A stretch of DNA of 64,000 nucleotides. Source: an uncultured Coriobacteriaceae bacterium. Its GTDB lineage: Bacteria > Actinomycetota > Coriobacteriia > Coriobacteriales > Atopobiaceae. The notes below the pieces were generated by a model that saw only the letters and a list, made by a program, of their open reading frames with translations, did no database searches and was not told the origin of the DNA. The translations under genes and the position numbers were made by a program. Within the stretch, counting starts at the first letter, position 1, and each line of letters starts with the position of its first letter. Location: assembly GCA_902788705.1 (NCBI GenBank), contig CADALE010000006.1:124001-188000 (forward strand), read 5' to 3'. Shown here piece after piece: positions 1 through 8,869 of the stretch.

Positions 1-1
1 C

Positions 2-124
2 ATCGCGGTGGGCGACCTAGGCAAGGTGGTGCAGTGGGGCACTGTCATGATGGTGTGTGCGCTGCTGGCCGCGAGGGGCAAGTACTACCAGCTGTACACG
101 GGTAACCAGATAGAGGCCGAGTAG
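2..124 (+). CDS. C-terminal end of an ABC exporter-type protein (partial)
   Basis: Only the last 40 codons are inside the window and they end at TAG 122-124. The peptide contains GKVVQWGT and ends LLAARGKYYQLYTG plus a short tail. This resembles the stretch after the switch histidine in ABC exporter ATPases, where GTHDELL normally precedes the final helix. Here the HDE residues are replaced by VMMVCA, while an HD dipeptide can be read in the neighbouring frame (around 47-54). The segment may therefore carry compensating small indels, or be a remnant. The rest of the gene lies upstream, so function cannot be judged. Confidence 0.5.
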   Translation: MAVGDLGKVVQWGTVMMVCALLAARGKYYQLYTGNQIEAE

Positions 125-256
125 CGGCCCGGGGCAGCCGCCGTGCAGCTTGGGGGTAAGGTTCCCGGCGCATTTCTCCCATGGAAGATGCGTCGGGAGC
201 CCTCATGCCGCACGCAAATGTGAAAGAATGGCCACAGGCCGTCCATGGGAGGACTC

Positions 257-1405
257 ATGCGTCGATTCTTCAAGAACCTCAACGAGCAGCAGATAGAGAT
301 TGGCCTCTATGCGCTCCTTCTTGCGGTGCTTGCCGCCGCCACGTGCATGGTGCTGTGGTCGTCAGCCGGCATCTGGCTCAAGCTCTGGGAGCTGACCTGC
401 GCCGTGCTGGAGCCCCTGGTGTACGGACTGATGCTCGGCTATGCGCTCAACCCCATCGTGACGCGCATCTCGCACCTGCTGAAGCGCAACGAGCGCCTCG
501 CCGAGCAGGGCAGGAAGCGCCGCACCATCGCCGTCATCATCACCGTGTGCCTTGTGGTCGCGGTCATGCTGGGCCTGCTCACCGTCTTCGCCGCCATGCT
601 TGCGCACGGCATCTCCAGCGTCGACTGGTCGTCGTTCGATGGCCTCATCGAGGAGGCCACCTCCGACATCACGGGCTTCATGCAGACCGTGCAGGAGCGC
701 CTGGTAAGCTGGGGCCTCATCTCGCAGGACAGCGAGTCGACGCTGCTCTCCACCTTCTACAACGTGAAGGACGCCGCTTCCACGGCAATCTTCACCGCCA
801 TCTTCACCATCTATAACCTCCTGGACGGCGACCGGCTGTTTGCCTACTTCCGGCGCGTGGCCCACAACGTGCTGGGCGACCACACGATGGACGGCGCAAA
901 GCTGCTTGACGACGCCGACCGCGTCTTTTCGGGCTACTTCAGGGGGCAGGCCACCGACGCCTTCATCGTGGGCGTGCTCTCCGCCATCGTACTCTCGATG
1001 GTGGGCGTGCCCTACGCGCCGGTGGTCGGCCTTCTGGCAGGGCTGGGCAACCTCATCCCCTACGTGGGCGGCCCAGTGGGATTCGGCTCGATCGTGCTGG
1101 TCTGCATGTCCGAAGGCGCGTGGGGCACGATGGTCGCCGGCATCGTGGCCATGGCCGTGGTGATGTTCGTGGACAGCAACATCATCAACCCCAAGCTGCT
1201 CTCGGAAAACGTCGAGGTGCACCCGATGCTGGTGGTGGCGGCGCTCATAGTGGGCGGCGGCGTGGGTGGCATTGCCGGCATGCTGGTGGCGGTGCCCACG
1301 GCGGCCTGGCTCAAGATCCAGTTCGACCGCTGGATGGAGGCCAGCGAGGCGGCCGACGAGAACCTCGTGGACGAGATTGCCGAGCGCTTCGGGGGAGAGC
1401 GGTAG
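257..1405 (+). CDS. AI-2E family (PerM/UPF0118) membrane transporter
   Basis: A 382-residue polytopic membrane protein of the AI-2E exporter/PerM family. Hydrophobic segments lie near residues 15-35, 55-75 and 95-115, with a cluster from about 200 to the C-terminus. The C-terminal half has the family pattern of a PxxxGLLAGLGNLIPYVGG-type loop followed by a DSNIINPKLLSENVEVHP-like stretch. The ATG at 257 is preferred to the in-frame ATG at 245 because GGGAGGA (247-253) sits just upstream of it. It stands alone between the upstream ABC fragment and the first 113 bp repeat. Members move autoinducer-2 or other small solutes or ions; the substrate here is unknown. Confidence 0.85.
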   Translation: MRRFFKNLNEQQIEIGLYALLLAVLAAATCMVLWSSAGIWLKLWELTCAVLEPLVYGLMLGYALNPIVTRISHLLKRNERLAEQGRKRRTIAVIITVCLVVAVMLGLLTVFAAMLAHGISSVDWSSFDGLIEEATSDITGFMQTVQERLVSWGLISQDSESTLLSTFYNVKDAASTAIFTAIFTIYNLLDGDRLFAYFRRVAHNVLGDHTMDGAKLLDDADRVFSGYFRGQATDAFIVGVLSAIVLSMVGVPYAPVVGLLAGLGNLIPYVGGPVGFGSIVLVCMSEGAWGTMVAGIVAMAVVMFVDSNIINPKLLSENVEVHPMLVVAALIVGGGVGGIAGMLVAVPTAAWLKIQFDRWMEASEAADENLVDEIAERFGGER

Positions 1406-1427
1406 GCCACGCGGGACGGCTGGGCGA

Positions 1428-1515
1428 CCCGGCGCCGGGCTTGGATGCTGGTCCCGGCTTGGCTGCCGGCCCTGGCCTGGATTCCGGCCCCCGTCCCGAT
1501 TCCGGCCCCCGTCCC
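1428..1515. repeat. Palindrome and 18 bp tandem repeat downstream of the AI-2E gene
   Basis: CCCGGCGCCGGG (1428-1439) is a perfect 12 bp palindrome. It is followed by C-rich degenerate repeats, including a perfect tandem duplication of GATTCCGGCCCCCGTCCC (1480-1497 and 1498-1515). The region runs directly into the first 113 bp repeat. There is no T-tract, so it is not a convincing intrinsic terminator, although it may act as one in GC-rich DNA. No gene is seen in 1406-1695. Confidence 0.5.
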
Positions 1516-1522
1516 TCTTCAA

Positions 1523-1635
1523 CAAGTGCGTAACTATTGTGCGTGGTTTTGCGGCTTGAATAGCATCGACAACTCGTTTACCTGCGGTTATGCCCCTCAA
1601 CATCAAAAGTTATCGATATCGGAGTTACGCACTTG
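1523..1635 (+). repeat. 113 bp interspersed repeat with 13 bp perfect inverted ends, copy 1
   Basis: The element begins CAAGTGCGTAACT and ends AGTTACGCACTTG, a perfect 13 bp inverted repeat. It shares internal islands ATTGTGCRTRGTTTTGC, GTTTACCTGCGGTTAT and CATCAAAAGTTATCGATAT with copy 2 at 2760-2872. It is visibly more AT-rich than its surroundings. Copies 1 and 2 have the same length and orientation and flank one gene. No open frame of note lies inside. Confidence 0.9.
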
Positions 1636-1695
1636 CGGGCGAGGCGGTCTGCGCGCGGGCACAATCCTGCTCCGCAGCTGCTGCCTTCCGTCGGA

Positions 1696-2670
1696 TCAGC
1701 CGATGGCGAGAAGCTCCTCGGGATGCTGGGCGATGTGGCGCATCCGTGCCTGAAACTCGGTGCGCGACGCGAGCTCGTCCTGGTTGGTGGTCGAGACTGT
1801 CGTTCCAAGGGCGTTGGCAACGATGCTGGCGATGCGCTCGACCTCGCTGCGCGAGCGCATGTGCTCCGTCGTCACCGTGATCACGCGGTAGCCCATCTCG
1901 GTCAGCACGTCACGCCTCTTGGCGTCGTTGGCGATTCGGCTCGAAGCGCTGTGGTGCAGGTCGCTGTCGTACTCGATCACCAGACGGGCGCGCTCCCAAA
2001 GCAGGTCGGGCGTGATGTGGTCGTCCACCCAAAGCTCGCGGGCGTGGCCCTCGACCGGCCGCGACCGGTTGAGCACCGGCGCCTCGAGGCCGTATCCGCC
2101 CATCTCGCGTGGGATGCTCAGGATGAGCGCGAGCGCCGCCTCCATGGGAGATCCAGTGCCTTCGAGCACCCGAGGCAGTGCCGCCTGTGCCGCCCGACGT
2201 CCCCGGATGCGCGGCATGCGGTCGATGAGCGCCTCGATCACGTCGGGAGTGCAGACCTGCGCACGGGTGAACGCCTTGCCGTCTCGGATGCCATACCGAC
2301 CGCAGAGCTCCATGCCCAGAAACACGAGGTGCTCCTCGTCGAGAAGGCTCGCCATCTGCAGAAACGCGAACTCGGGAGAGGACACGAACAGGTCGTTGGC
2401 GATGCGGACCGCCGGGTAGAAGCCATCCTGCGTGGTGAGGACGTGGCTTTGGGAGATCGCCGTGCGCCGTCGGTCCTCGCGGCACCACACGACGAGCTGG
2501 ATGGGAAGCGTCAGGCCCGACAGCATCGGGAGGTACTCCTTGAGCCGGGTGCGACTGCCTTCGAGGAGGGGGTACGGGACGCTCCAGCGCGCTTCTGGGA
2601 GGACGATGCGCATGTTGCGGTTCTGCCGCAGCCACTCCACGGCCGATCCTCTGCCCAAGAGATACGACAT
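1696..2670 (-). CDS. Predicted PD-(D/E)XK nuclease-like protein (DUF559-like C-terminus)
   Basis: A 324-residue soluble protein. The C-terminal third carries LVIEYDSDLHH (about residues 230-240), then D-KRRDVLTEMGYRVITVT (about 250-268). This is the order seen in DUF559/Vsr-like PD-(D/E)XK folds: acidic residue, HH, then K/R-rich helix and a strand GYRVxxxT. The N-terminal part resembles winged-helix or AbiEi-like regulators only loosely. The start at 2670 is chosen because GAAGGAGG lies 6 nt upstream. A longer frame begins inside repeat copy 2, but that only reads the repeat end as MHNSYAL. The gene is bracketed by direct copies of the 113 bp repeat, which suggests it travels with, or landed between, these elements. 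Function is inferred; it could be an orphan antitoxin-like or defence nuclease. Confidence 0.7.
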   Translation of the reverse strand: MSYLLGRGSAVEWLRQNRNMRIVLPEARWSVPYPLLEGSRTRLKEYLPMLSGLTLPIQLVVWCREDRRRTAISQSHVLTTQDGFYPAVRIANDLFVSSPEFAFLQMASLLDEEHLVFLGMELCGRYGIRDGKAFTRAQVCTPDVIEALIDRMPRIRGRRAAQAALPRVLEGTGSPMEAALALILSIPREMGGYGLEAPVLNRSRPVEGHARELWVDDHITPDLLWERARLVIEYDSDLHHSASSRIANDAKRRDVLTEMGYRVITVTTEHMRSRSEVERIASIVANALGTTVSTTNQDELASRTEFQARMRHIAQHPEELLAIG

Positions 2671-2759
2671 CTGCGCCTCCTTCGCCATCGTGCGACCTGC
2701 ATTCGCGAGCTTGATAGTCGTGATTAGAATACCGCTATCACCGCGAGGACGCCTTTCAA

Positions 2760-2872
2760 CAAGTGCGTAACTATTGTGCATAGTTTTGCAGCAAGAAAAG
2801 AATCGATAACGCGTTTACCTGCGGTTATATGATTCGCCATCAAAAGTTATCGATATCCGAGTTACGCACTTG
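2760..2872 (+). repeat. 113 bp interspersed repeat, copy 2
   Basis: Same 13 bp inverted ends as copy 1 (CAAGTGCGTAACT at 2760-2772, AGTTACGCACTTG at 2860-2872) and the same internal islands. In this copy ATCGATAAC (about 2801-2809) and GTTATCGAT (about 2845-2853) form an additional 9 bp inner inverted repeat around the ACCTGCGGTT core. The left end lies 89 bp upstream of the start of the nuclease-like gene on the minus strand. Confidence 0.9.
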
Positions 2873-2962
2873 TGAAGGGGGGCTGAGGGAGGTGGCTGGG
2901 AGGAGCGAACTGCGGGCGGGGAAGGCGAGCGGTGGCTGCCGGCCGGCTGCCACGCGGCGGCG

Positions 2963-4720
2963 CTACGCCTCGGTGCTGGCGAACTGCGCTTGGTAGAGCT
3001 CGGCATAGAAGCCGCCTGCCGCAAGCAGCTGGTCATGCGTGCCCTGCTCGACGATGTGCCCATCCCTCATGACCAGGATCTGGTCTGCCTCGCGTATGGT
3101 GGAGAGGCGATGCGCCACCACAAAGCTGGTGCGCCCCTGCATGAGCTTGTCGAAGGCGGCCTGGATCTGCAGCTCGGTGCGCGTGTCGATGCTGGAGGTG
3201 GCCTCGTCCAGGATGAGCATGGGTGGCAGGCCCAGCATCACGCGGGTGATGCACAGAAGCTGCCTCTGCCCCTGGCTTAGCGAGTCGTCGGTGATGACGG
3301 TGTCCAGCCCTTGGGGCATCCTGCGGATGAACTCCCAACTGTGGGCCTCGCGCGCCGCAGTAATGATCTGGTCGTCGGTGGCGTCGGGCATCCCAAAGGC
3401 AATGTTGTCGCGCACGGTGGCGTGCTTGAGCCAGGTCTCCTGCAGCACCATGCCAAAGCTGCGGCGCAGCGAGGCACGGCTCACGTCGCGTATGTCCTGG
3501 CCGTCGACCAAGATGGTGCCGGCATCGGTGTCATAGAAGCGCATGAGCAGGTTGATGAAGGTGGTCTTGCCGCATCCGGTGGGCCCCACGATGGCCGTCT
3601 TGGTGCCTGCTGCCGCATGAAAGTCGAAGCCCTCGATGAGGGGCCGCGACTTGTCGTAGGAGAAGGAGACGTCCTCGATGCGCACCTCGCCGTGGCTGCA
3701 CACCAGCTCGGCCGCCGCATCGGCAGGCTCGGGTGTGGCCTCGATGAGCTCGAAGACCCGCGCGGCGCAGGCAAGGGCATTCTGCAGCTCGGTGATGACC
3801 GACGAGATGTCGTTGAAGGGCTTCATGTACTGGTTGGCATACGAGAGCATGACGGTGAGGCCGCCCACGCTGAGCTGACCCGCCAGGATGCGGTGTGCCC
3901 CCACCAGCGCCACGAGGGCGTAGATAACGTTGTTGACCGCGCGCGTGGAGGGGTTCGTGAGCGAGCTGAAGAACACCGCGCCCTGCGCGTACGTACGAAG
4001 CTCCTCGTTGAGCTCGTGGAACTGCCGCGATGCCTCTGGCCCGTGCCCGAAGGCCCTGACCACCTTCTGGTTGCCCACCAGCTCGCCCACGAGGGCCGTC
4101 TGGCGCCCGCGGGTGTCGGTCTGCCGGCTGAAGAGGTCGAACGAGCGAGCCGCGATGAAGCGCGCCACCAGGAAGCTCACGGGGGTGAGGGCAAGCACCA
4201 TCAGCGTGATGCCCACGTCCTTGGAAAGCATGAAGGCGAGGGTCACCGCTATGGTGACGACGCCCGAGAAGAGCTGCGTGAAGCCAAGCAACAGGCCGTC
4301 CGAGAGCTGGTCTACGTCGGCTATGACGCGCTGCACCACGTCTCCTGCGCTGTGGGCGTCAAGGTAGGAGAGAGGCAGGGCCTGGATCTGGCGGATGGCC
4401 TGCGCGCGGATGTCGCGCACGGTGTGGAAGGCCAGGCGGTTGTTGATGACGCCCATGGCCCACGAGGCCACAGACGAGGCTGCGACCAGGCCGAGCGCCA
4501 GGGCAAGGACGCGCCCCATCGAGCCGAAGTCCACCTGGCCCGCGGCCACCACCTGGTCGATGGCGTCGCCAAAGAGGATGGGAACGTAGAGCTGGAGCAC
4601 CACGGTAAGCCCCGCAAGCAGAACGCTCGCGGCAAGGAGGGGCCGGTAGCGGCCGATGGTGGCCAGCACCTTGCGCAGCGTCGCCATGCTGCCCTCGCGT
4701 CTCGAAGCCGTCTGGCTCAC
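2963..4720 (-). CDS. ABC exporter subunit, catalytic-site half (BmrD/TM288-like)
   Basis: A 585-residue half-transporter: six membrane segments in the first 310 residues, then an ATPase domain. The ATPase has Walker A GPTGCGKTT, signature LSQGQRQLL and Walker B MLILDEATS with a normal catalytic Glu. The altered signature (SQG instead of SGG), with an intact Glu, is the pattern of the partner that supplies the Glu in heterodimeric exporters such as TM287/288 or BmrCD. The GTG start at 4720 overlaps the TGA of the upstream subunit gene as GTGA, with GGAGAGGGGG upstream; an internal ATG at 4687 has a poorer site. Translational coupling and the matched partner imply one heterodimer exporting a drug, peptide or lipid. 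The substrate is unknown. Confidence 0.92.
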   Translation of the reverse strand: MSQTASRREGSMATLRKVLATIGRYRPLLAASVLLAGLTVVLQLYVPILFGDAIDQVVAAGQVDFGSMGRVLALALGLVAASSVASWAMGVINNRLAFHTVRDIRAQAIRQIQALPLSYLDAHSAGDVVQRVIADVDQLSDGLLLGFTQLFSGVVTIAVTLAFMLSKDVGITLMVLALTPVSFLVARFIAARSFDLFSRQTDTRGRQTALVGELVGNQKVVRAFGHGPEASRQFHELNEELRTYAQGAVFFSSLTNPSTRAVNNVIYALVALVGAHRILAGQLSVGGLTVMLSYANQYMKPFNDISSVITELQNALACAARVFELIEATPEPADAAAELVCSHGEVRIEDVSFSYDKSRPLIEGFDFHAAAGTKTAIVGPTGCGKTTFINLLMRFYDTDAGTILVDGQDIRDVSRASLRRSFGMVLQETWLKHATVRDNIAFGMPDATDDQIITAAREAHSWEFIRRMPQGLDTVITDDSLSQGQRQLLCITRVMLGLPPMLILDEATSSIDTRTELQIQAAFDKLMQGRTSFVVAHRLSTIREADQILVMRDGHIVEQGTHDQLLAAGGFYAELYQAQFASTEA

Positions 4721-6486
4721 GCTACCACCCCCTCTCCGAGGGACGTCTGTGTGTGGGCGGGCCGCTCGTCAGGGAACTGCGAGTAGTAGATCTCCTGGTA
4801 TACGTCGCACTCCCGCAGGAGCTGGTCGTGTGTGCCGATGCCGGCCAGCATGCCGTCGTCGAGCACCAGGATCTGGTCGGCCAGCCGCACGCTGGAGGTG
4901 CGCTGCGACACGATGAAGACGGTCATCGTGCCCGGCAGCGAGGCGATGGCGCGGCGGAGCTCGAGGTCGGTCGCGAAGTCAAGGGCGCTTGCCGAGTCGT
5001 CAAGGATGAGTATCTCGGGCTGCCTCACGAGCGCGCGGGCGATGGTGAGGCGCTGGCGCTGGCCACCCGAAAGGTTGCGCCCACCCTGCTCGATGGGGGC
5101 GTCCAGCTGGCCCTCCTTGCCACGCACGACGTCTGCGGCTTGCGCGCACTCAAGTGCGGCCCAGAGCTCCTCGTCGGTGGCCGAGGGCTTGCCCCATAGC
5201 AGGTTCTCGCGGATGGTGCCCTCGAACAGCACTGCCTTCTGCGGCACCACTCCCATCCGATCGACGAGCACGCCCTCGGGATAGTCGCGCACGTCGACGC
5301 CGTCAACCAGCACGCGCCCCTTGGTCGCGTCGTAGAAGCGCGCGATGAGGTTTACCACGGTGGTCTTTCCGCTGCCCGTGCCGCCGATGATGCCGATGGT
5401 CTGGCCTCGTCGCGCCACGAAGCTGATGTCGGTCAGCACCGAGTCGCCCGACGAGGCGTACGAGAAGGACACGTGGTCAAAGCGGACGGCCTCGTCCGTG
5501 CGGGATCCCTGCTTGGCTGGGGCGGCTGCCGGATAGGCCATGGAGGGCTGCACGTCCAGCATGCCCTGCACGCGTCGTGCGCAGGCCAGCGAGCGGTTGA
5601 TGGTGATGATGAGCGATGCCAGCTTGACCAGCTCGACCACGACCTGGGCCATGTAGTTGTACAGGGCCACGACGTCGCCCTGTCGAAGCGCCCCCAGTTC
5701 GACGCGTAGGGCGCCCTGCCGTATGAGGACGATGGTGGCCACGTTGATGATGAGGTACGTGGCGGGGTTCATGAGCGCCGAGAGGCGACCAACGCGCTCG
5801 TTGAGCTGCGTCAGCGCCTCGTTTTGGCGGTCGAACTCGTCAATCTCCTGCTGCTCCTTGCGAAACGCGCGGATGACGCGCACGCCGGTGAGATTCTCGC
5901 GGGTCTGGCCAAGCAGGCTGTCAAGCGCCTCCTGCACCCGCGAGAACAGGGGGATGGAGAGCAGCATGATGGAGAAGACCACGAGGGCCAGAAGGGGAAT
6001 GGCTGCCGCGAACACCAGCGCGCAGCGAAGGTCGATGGCGAAGGCGCAGACCATCGCCCCAAACACGATGAAGGGGCTGCGCAAAAGCAGGCGCAGCGCC
6101 AGGTTGAGGCCGTTTTGCACCTGGTTGATGTCGCTGGTCATGCGGGTGATGAGGGTGTCGGTGCCCAGCGTGTCAAGCTCGCGGTATGAGAGGCGCTGGA
6201 TGTGGTCGAAGAGGGCCTGGCGCAGGTCCGTCGCGAAGCCCACGCTTGCCTTGGCGGCCATCCACTGGGCGGCGAACGAGAAGGCCATGCCCAGCGCAGC
6301 GAGGCCTACCAGCAGTACGAACTGGCGCATGATGATGCCCGTGTCGCCCTTGGCGACACCCTCGTCGATGATGGCGGCAACCACGAGGGGCACGAAGAGG
6401 TCCATGAGGGACTCGGCAAGCTTGAGCAGCGGGGCCAGCACGCTCTCGCGTCGATACCGCTTCAAGTACATCAGGAGCTTACCCAT
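4717..6486 (-). CDS. ABC exporter subunit, degenerate-site half (BmrC/TM287-like)
   Basis: A 589-residue half-transporter with six N-terminal membrane segments and an ATPase domain: Walker A GGTGSGKTT, signature LSGGQRQRL, Walker B ILILDDSAS. The residue after the Walker B Asp is Asp instead of the catalytic Glu. That is the hallmark of the degenerate site in heterodimeric exporters, and its canonical signature completes the active site of the partner. The ATG at 6486 follows GGAGGAA by 6 nt; the frame extends 11 codons further upstream without such a site. It is first in a two-gene operon and lies directly downstream of a histidine kinase/LytTR regulator pair, so regulated expression is likely. 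Confidence 0.92.
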   Translation of the reverse strand: MGKLLMYLKRYRRESVLAPLLKLAESLMDLFVPLVVAAIIDEGVAKGDTGIIMRQFVLLVGLAALGMAFSFAAQWMAAKASVGFATDLRQALFDHIQRLSYRELDTLGTDTLITRMTSDINQVQNGLNLALRLLLRSPFIVFGAMVCAFAIDLRCALVFAAAIPLLALVVFSIMLLSIPLFSRVQEALDSLLGQTRENLTGVRVIRAFRKEQQEIDEFDRQNEALTQLNERVGRLSALMNPATYLIINVATIVLIRQGALRVELGALRQGDVVALYNYMAQVVVELVKLASLIITINRSLACARRVQGMLDVQPSMAYPAAAPAKQGSRTDEAVRFDHVSFSYASSGDSVLTDISFVARRGQTIGIIGGTGSGKTTVVNLIARFYDATKGRVLVDGVDVRDYPEGVLVDRMGVVPQKAVLFEGTIRENLLWGKPSATDEELWAALECAQAADVVRGKEGQLDAPIEQGGRNLSGGQRQRLTIARALVRQPEILILDDSASALDFATDLELRRAIASLPGTMTVFIVSQRTSSVRLADQILVLDDGMLAGIGTHDQLLRECDVYQEIYYSQFPDERPAHTQTSLGEGVVA

Positions 6487-6522
6487 GCAACGTTCCTCCA
6501 GCGCCGTTGGCCTTGTCACTCT

Positions 6523-6531
6523 ACTGTAGCA
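6523..6531 (-). promoter_or_regulatory. Extended -10 promoter candidate for the ABC exporter operon
   Basis: On the minus strand TGC-TACAGT forms an extended -10 element about 37 nt upstream of the exporter start at 6486. No good -35 hexamer is seen. The predicted transcript would have a leader of roughly 30 nt that includes the GGAGGAA site. Confidence 0.4.
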
Positions 6532-6593
6532 GGAAACCGGTGGCAGTCGTCAGTGCCGACCGCGGGAAAGCCTACCCATACGAGGCGCCTGCG

Positions 6594-7994
6594 TCAGGCG
6601 GGGTTGGCGATGGGCACCATGGCGTCGAGAGAGAACGTCGTGGCAGCGGGTGTGTAGGTGAGGGTGCCGCCGTAGCGCTCGACGATGGAGCGCATCGAGC
6701 GGGTGCCGAAGCCGTGGTTTGCCGTGTCGGGCCTTCCGTCGCTCGCAAGTTTCGAGGTCTGTGGCAGGCCGTCCACAAGGGTGACGGGTGCGGCGCAGGT
6801 GTTCTCCAGGTGGATCTGCGCCATGCCGGCACGCTGCCTTACCAGCAGCGAGATGCTGCGCCGTTCGGGGTCGTCGATGCGGCTGGTGGCCTCGAGCGCA
6901 TTGTCCAAGGCATTGCCAAAGAGGGCGTAGAGGTCAGCCGGCGCCATGAACGAGAGGGCCTCCCCGTCGGCCACGCAGGTCAGCGTCACCTGCGACTGCT
7001 CGGCCAGCAGGCGCTTCTCGGTGAGGATGGTGTCCAGCGCCTGGTTACCGGTGCGCACCACCGAGTCGTACACGCTCACCGCCCGCGCCGCGTCGGCAAG
7101 TACCGTCGCGTCCACCGTCGTCCCGCCATCGGCAAGGTGACGGATCTGGTGGCGCAGATCGTGGCACTTGAGGTTGATGGCGTCGATGGTGTCGACGGAC
7201 AGCTGCAGCTGCCGCTCGTGCTCGGCCATGAGGCGCTGGGCCGCGGCAACCTCGATGCCCATCTGGCGAAGGACCACCATGTCAAGCACCATGAAGAGCG
7301 TGAAGAGGCAAAACACCTCGTAGAAGACGCGCATCATGATGGCGACGCTGGGTCGCACGGTGTCGAGGGAGTCGGTCTTGAGCACCACGTCAAACCCAAT
7401 GACCACGAAGATGACGACGGCAAGCATGGGCAGGAGGGCGTGGTTGGCCACGGCGTCGAGGTCGGCATGGCTCACGTCCCGCACAAGTGGGCGGTAGGAG
7501 GCGACGAAGGTGAGCATGCAGCAGAGCAGGCCCACGATGCCGGCGCTGCCCGCCGGAAGGGGGCTGCCCATGACGCTGCACACCAGCGCGACCAGCTCGC
7601 CCATGCCGCTGCCGAAGTTCTGCAGGGCATAGCCTGCAATGGCGCAGAACAGCGCCGACCACCAGCCCATGTCGATGCAGAAGACCAACGCGGGCAGCAT
7701 CGCCACGAGAAAGATCCCAAATCCCGCCGTCTGAGCGAGGATGGCGGCGGCGGAGGAGGCGGTAGGGGCGGAGCCGGGCAGCTCCTGTGGGTTGGTGGGC
7801 ATGTCGAACCTCAGGGGGAGCCAGGCCACGCAGAGGGCGACGAGAGCGAAGATTGCCACCACCGCCGCGCAGCGCGCCGCGAAGCGGTCGCGATGGGGCT
7901 GGTGCCAGGCAAACAGGAGGCATGCGCCGAAGATCTCCACGAACGAGAGAAACGGGAACGAGGCCCATATCAGCAGGGAGAAGGCGGTGCTCAT
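6594..7994 (-). CDS. Membrane sensor histidine kinase, AgrC-like GHKL type
   Basis: A 466-residue protein with about six to seven hydrophobic segments in the first 250 residues. A dimerisation/phosphoacceptor helix follows with LKCHDLRHQI (His near 277), then a GHKL ATPase domain with N-box ALFGNALDNALEA and G-box HGFGTRSM. This architecture is typical of kinases paired with LytTR regulators that sense peptides. Its ATG overlaps the TGA of the regulator gene (ATGA, 7991-7994), so the two are translationally coupled. The exporter operon follows 107 bp downstream on the same strand. Confidence 0.9.
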   Translation of the reverse strand: MSTAFSLLIWASFPFLSFVEIFGACLLFAWHQPHRDRFAARCAAVVAIFALVALCVAWLPLRFDMPTNPQELPGSAPTASSAAAILAQTAGFGIFLVAMLPALVFCIDMGWWSALFCAIAGYALQNFGSGMGELVALVCSVMGSPLPAGSAGIVGLLCCMLTFVASYRPLVRDVSHADLDAVANHALLPMLAVVIFVVIGFDVVLKTDSLDTVRPSVAIMMRVFYEVFCLFTLFMVLDMVVLRQMGIEVAAAQRLMAEHERQLQLSVDTIDAINLKCHDLRHQIRHLADGGTTVDATVLADAARAVSVYDSVVRTGNQALDTILTEKRLLAEQSQVTLTCVADGEALSFMAPADLYALFGNALDNALEATSRIDDPERRSISLLVRQRAGMAQIHLENTCAAPVTLVDGLPQTSKLASDGRPDTANHGFGTRSMRSIVERYGGTLTYTPAATTFSLDAMVPIANPA

Positions 7995-8707
7995 ATGGTC
8001 CCGCCCAAGAACCGGTTGAGGGTGTCAAGACACGCGCGCTTGCGCGACCGGCTGAAGTAGACCTGCGTGCCGTCGTCAAGCTCGACGGAGTCAGTCCTTA
8101 CCAGCGCGACGTGCCCCATGTTGACGAGGCAGCCCTGGCTCATGCGCAGGAAGGTGTCGGAAGGCAGCGACTCCTCGGCTGCTCGGATGCTTCCACGCTC
8201 GCGGATCGTGCTGCCGTCCGCGAGGTGGTAGTGCAGGTCATGGCGAACGAGCTCCAGATAGACGATGTCACGCAGGGCGACGACGCGGCTCCCGTCGGGG
8301 TCGGACACCAGCCTCGTCTGCACGAAGTTTCGCTCCATCGCGCGCATCGCCCGTGCCATGCGCATGCGGAAGTCCTCATAGCCCACGGGCTTCACCATGA
8401 AGTCGAGCGCGTCCACCTGATAGCCACGCACGGCATACTGCGCGAGGTTGGTCACGAAGACAAGGGGCACGTCGGGATCGTGGCGCCTCAGCTCGGCAGC
8501 CGCTTCCATGCCGTTCATGCCGGGAAGGTCGATGTCCATGAACACGAGGTCGGCGCCGGCGTGATCGCACTCGAGGTCCACGGCTGACGCGAGCCGCGTG
8601 ACCGAGAAGCGCACGCCCTGCTCGTCGGCATAGCGGCGCAGATGGGACGCAAGCGTTGCCGCCTCCGCGTCGCTGTCCTCAACCATGACGATCCGATACG
8701 TACGCAT
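7991..8707 (-). CDS. LytTR-family response regulator
   Basis: A 238-residue AgrA/LytR-type regulator. The receiver domain (about 1-125) contains the acidic pair VEDSD, the phosphoacceptor in VFMDIDLPG and a late KP in FMVKPVGYED. The LytTR DNA-binding domain (about 135-238) contains DIVYLELVRHDLHYHLADG, FLRMSQGCLVN and a SRSRKRA stretch. The ATG at 8707 is preceded by AAGGGGAC. A longer open frame continues upstream on the minus strand but matches nothing and lacks a ribosome site. The gene precedes the coupled kinase, and the pair probably controls the exporter and possibly the GH3 gene, which starts 163 bp away in the opposite direction. Confidence 0.92.
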   Translation of the reverse strand: MRTYRIVMVEDSDAEAATLASHLRRYADEQGVRFSVTRLASAVDLECDHAGADLVFMDIDLPGMNGMEAAAELRRHDPDVPLVFVTNLAQYAVRGYQVDALDFMVKPVGYEDFRMRMARAMRAMERNFVQTRLVSDPDGSRVVALRDIVYLELVRHDLHYHLADGSTIRERGSIRAAEESLPSDTFLRMSQGCLVNMGHVALVRTDSVELDDGTQVYFSRSRKRACLDTLNRFLGGTI

Positions 8708-8809
8708 GTCACCCGTCCCCTTGCCGGCTGCATAGCGGAAGCGTAGCACCGATTCTGTCATGCGAGGGACGGAATCTGCCCATATGCGGTCCCGTTTGCG
8801 TCGTGCGGT

Positions 8810-8820
8810 TATGGTAGGGT
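8810..8820 (+). promoter_or_regulatory. Extended -10 element before the GH3 gene
   Basis: TATGGTAGGGT contains the TGN extension seen at several other promoters in the window (22074-22084 minus, 34908-34918, 48936-48946). A weak TTGCGT lies upstream at 8796-8801, but the spacing is too short to be a standard -35. The GH3 start codon is at 8870. Confidence 0.35.
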
Positions 8821-8869
8821 CATCGAGAAAGGCTGCCGCGTCGTCGGCATGCGAAGGAAAGGGGAGAGC

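Noticed and set aside
2671..2781. Extended start of the nuclease-like gene inside repeat copy 2
   Set aside because: The extra codons only translate the repeat end; a strong ribosome site precedes the internal ATG at 2670.
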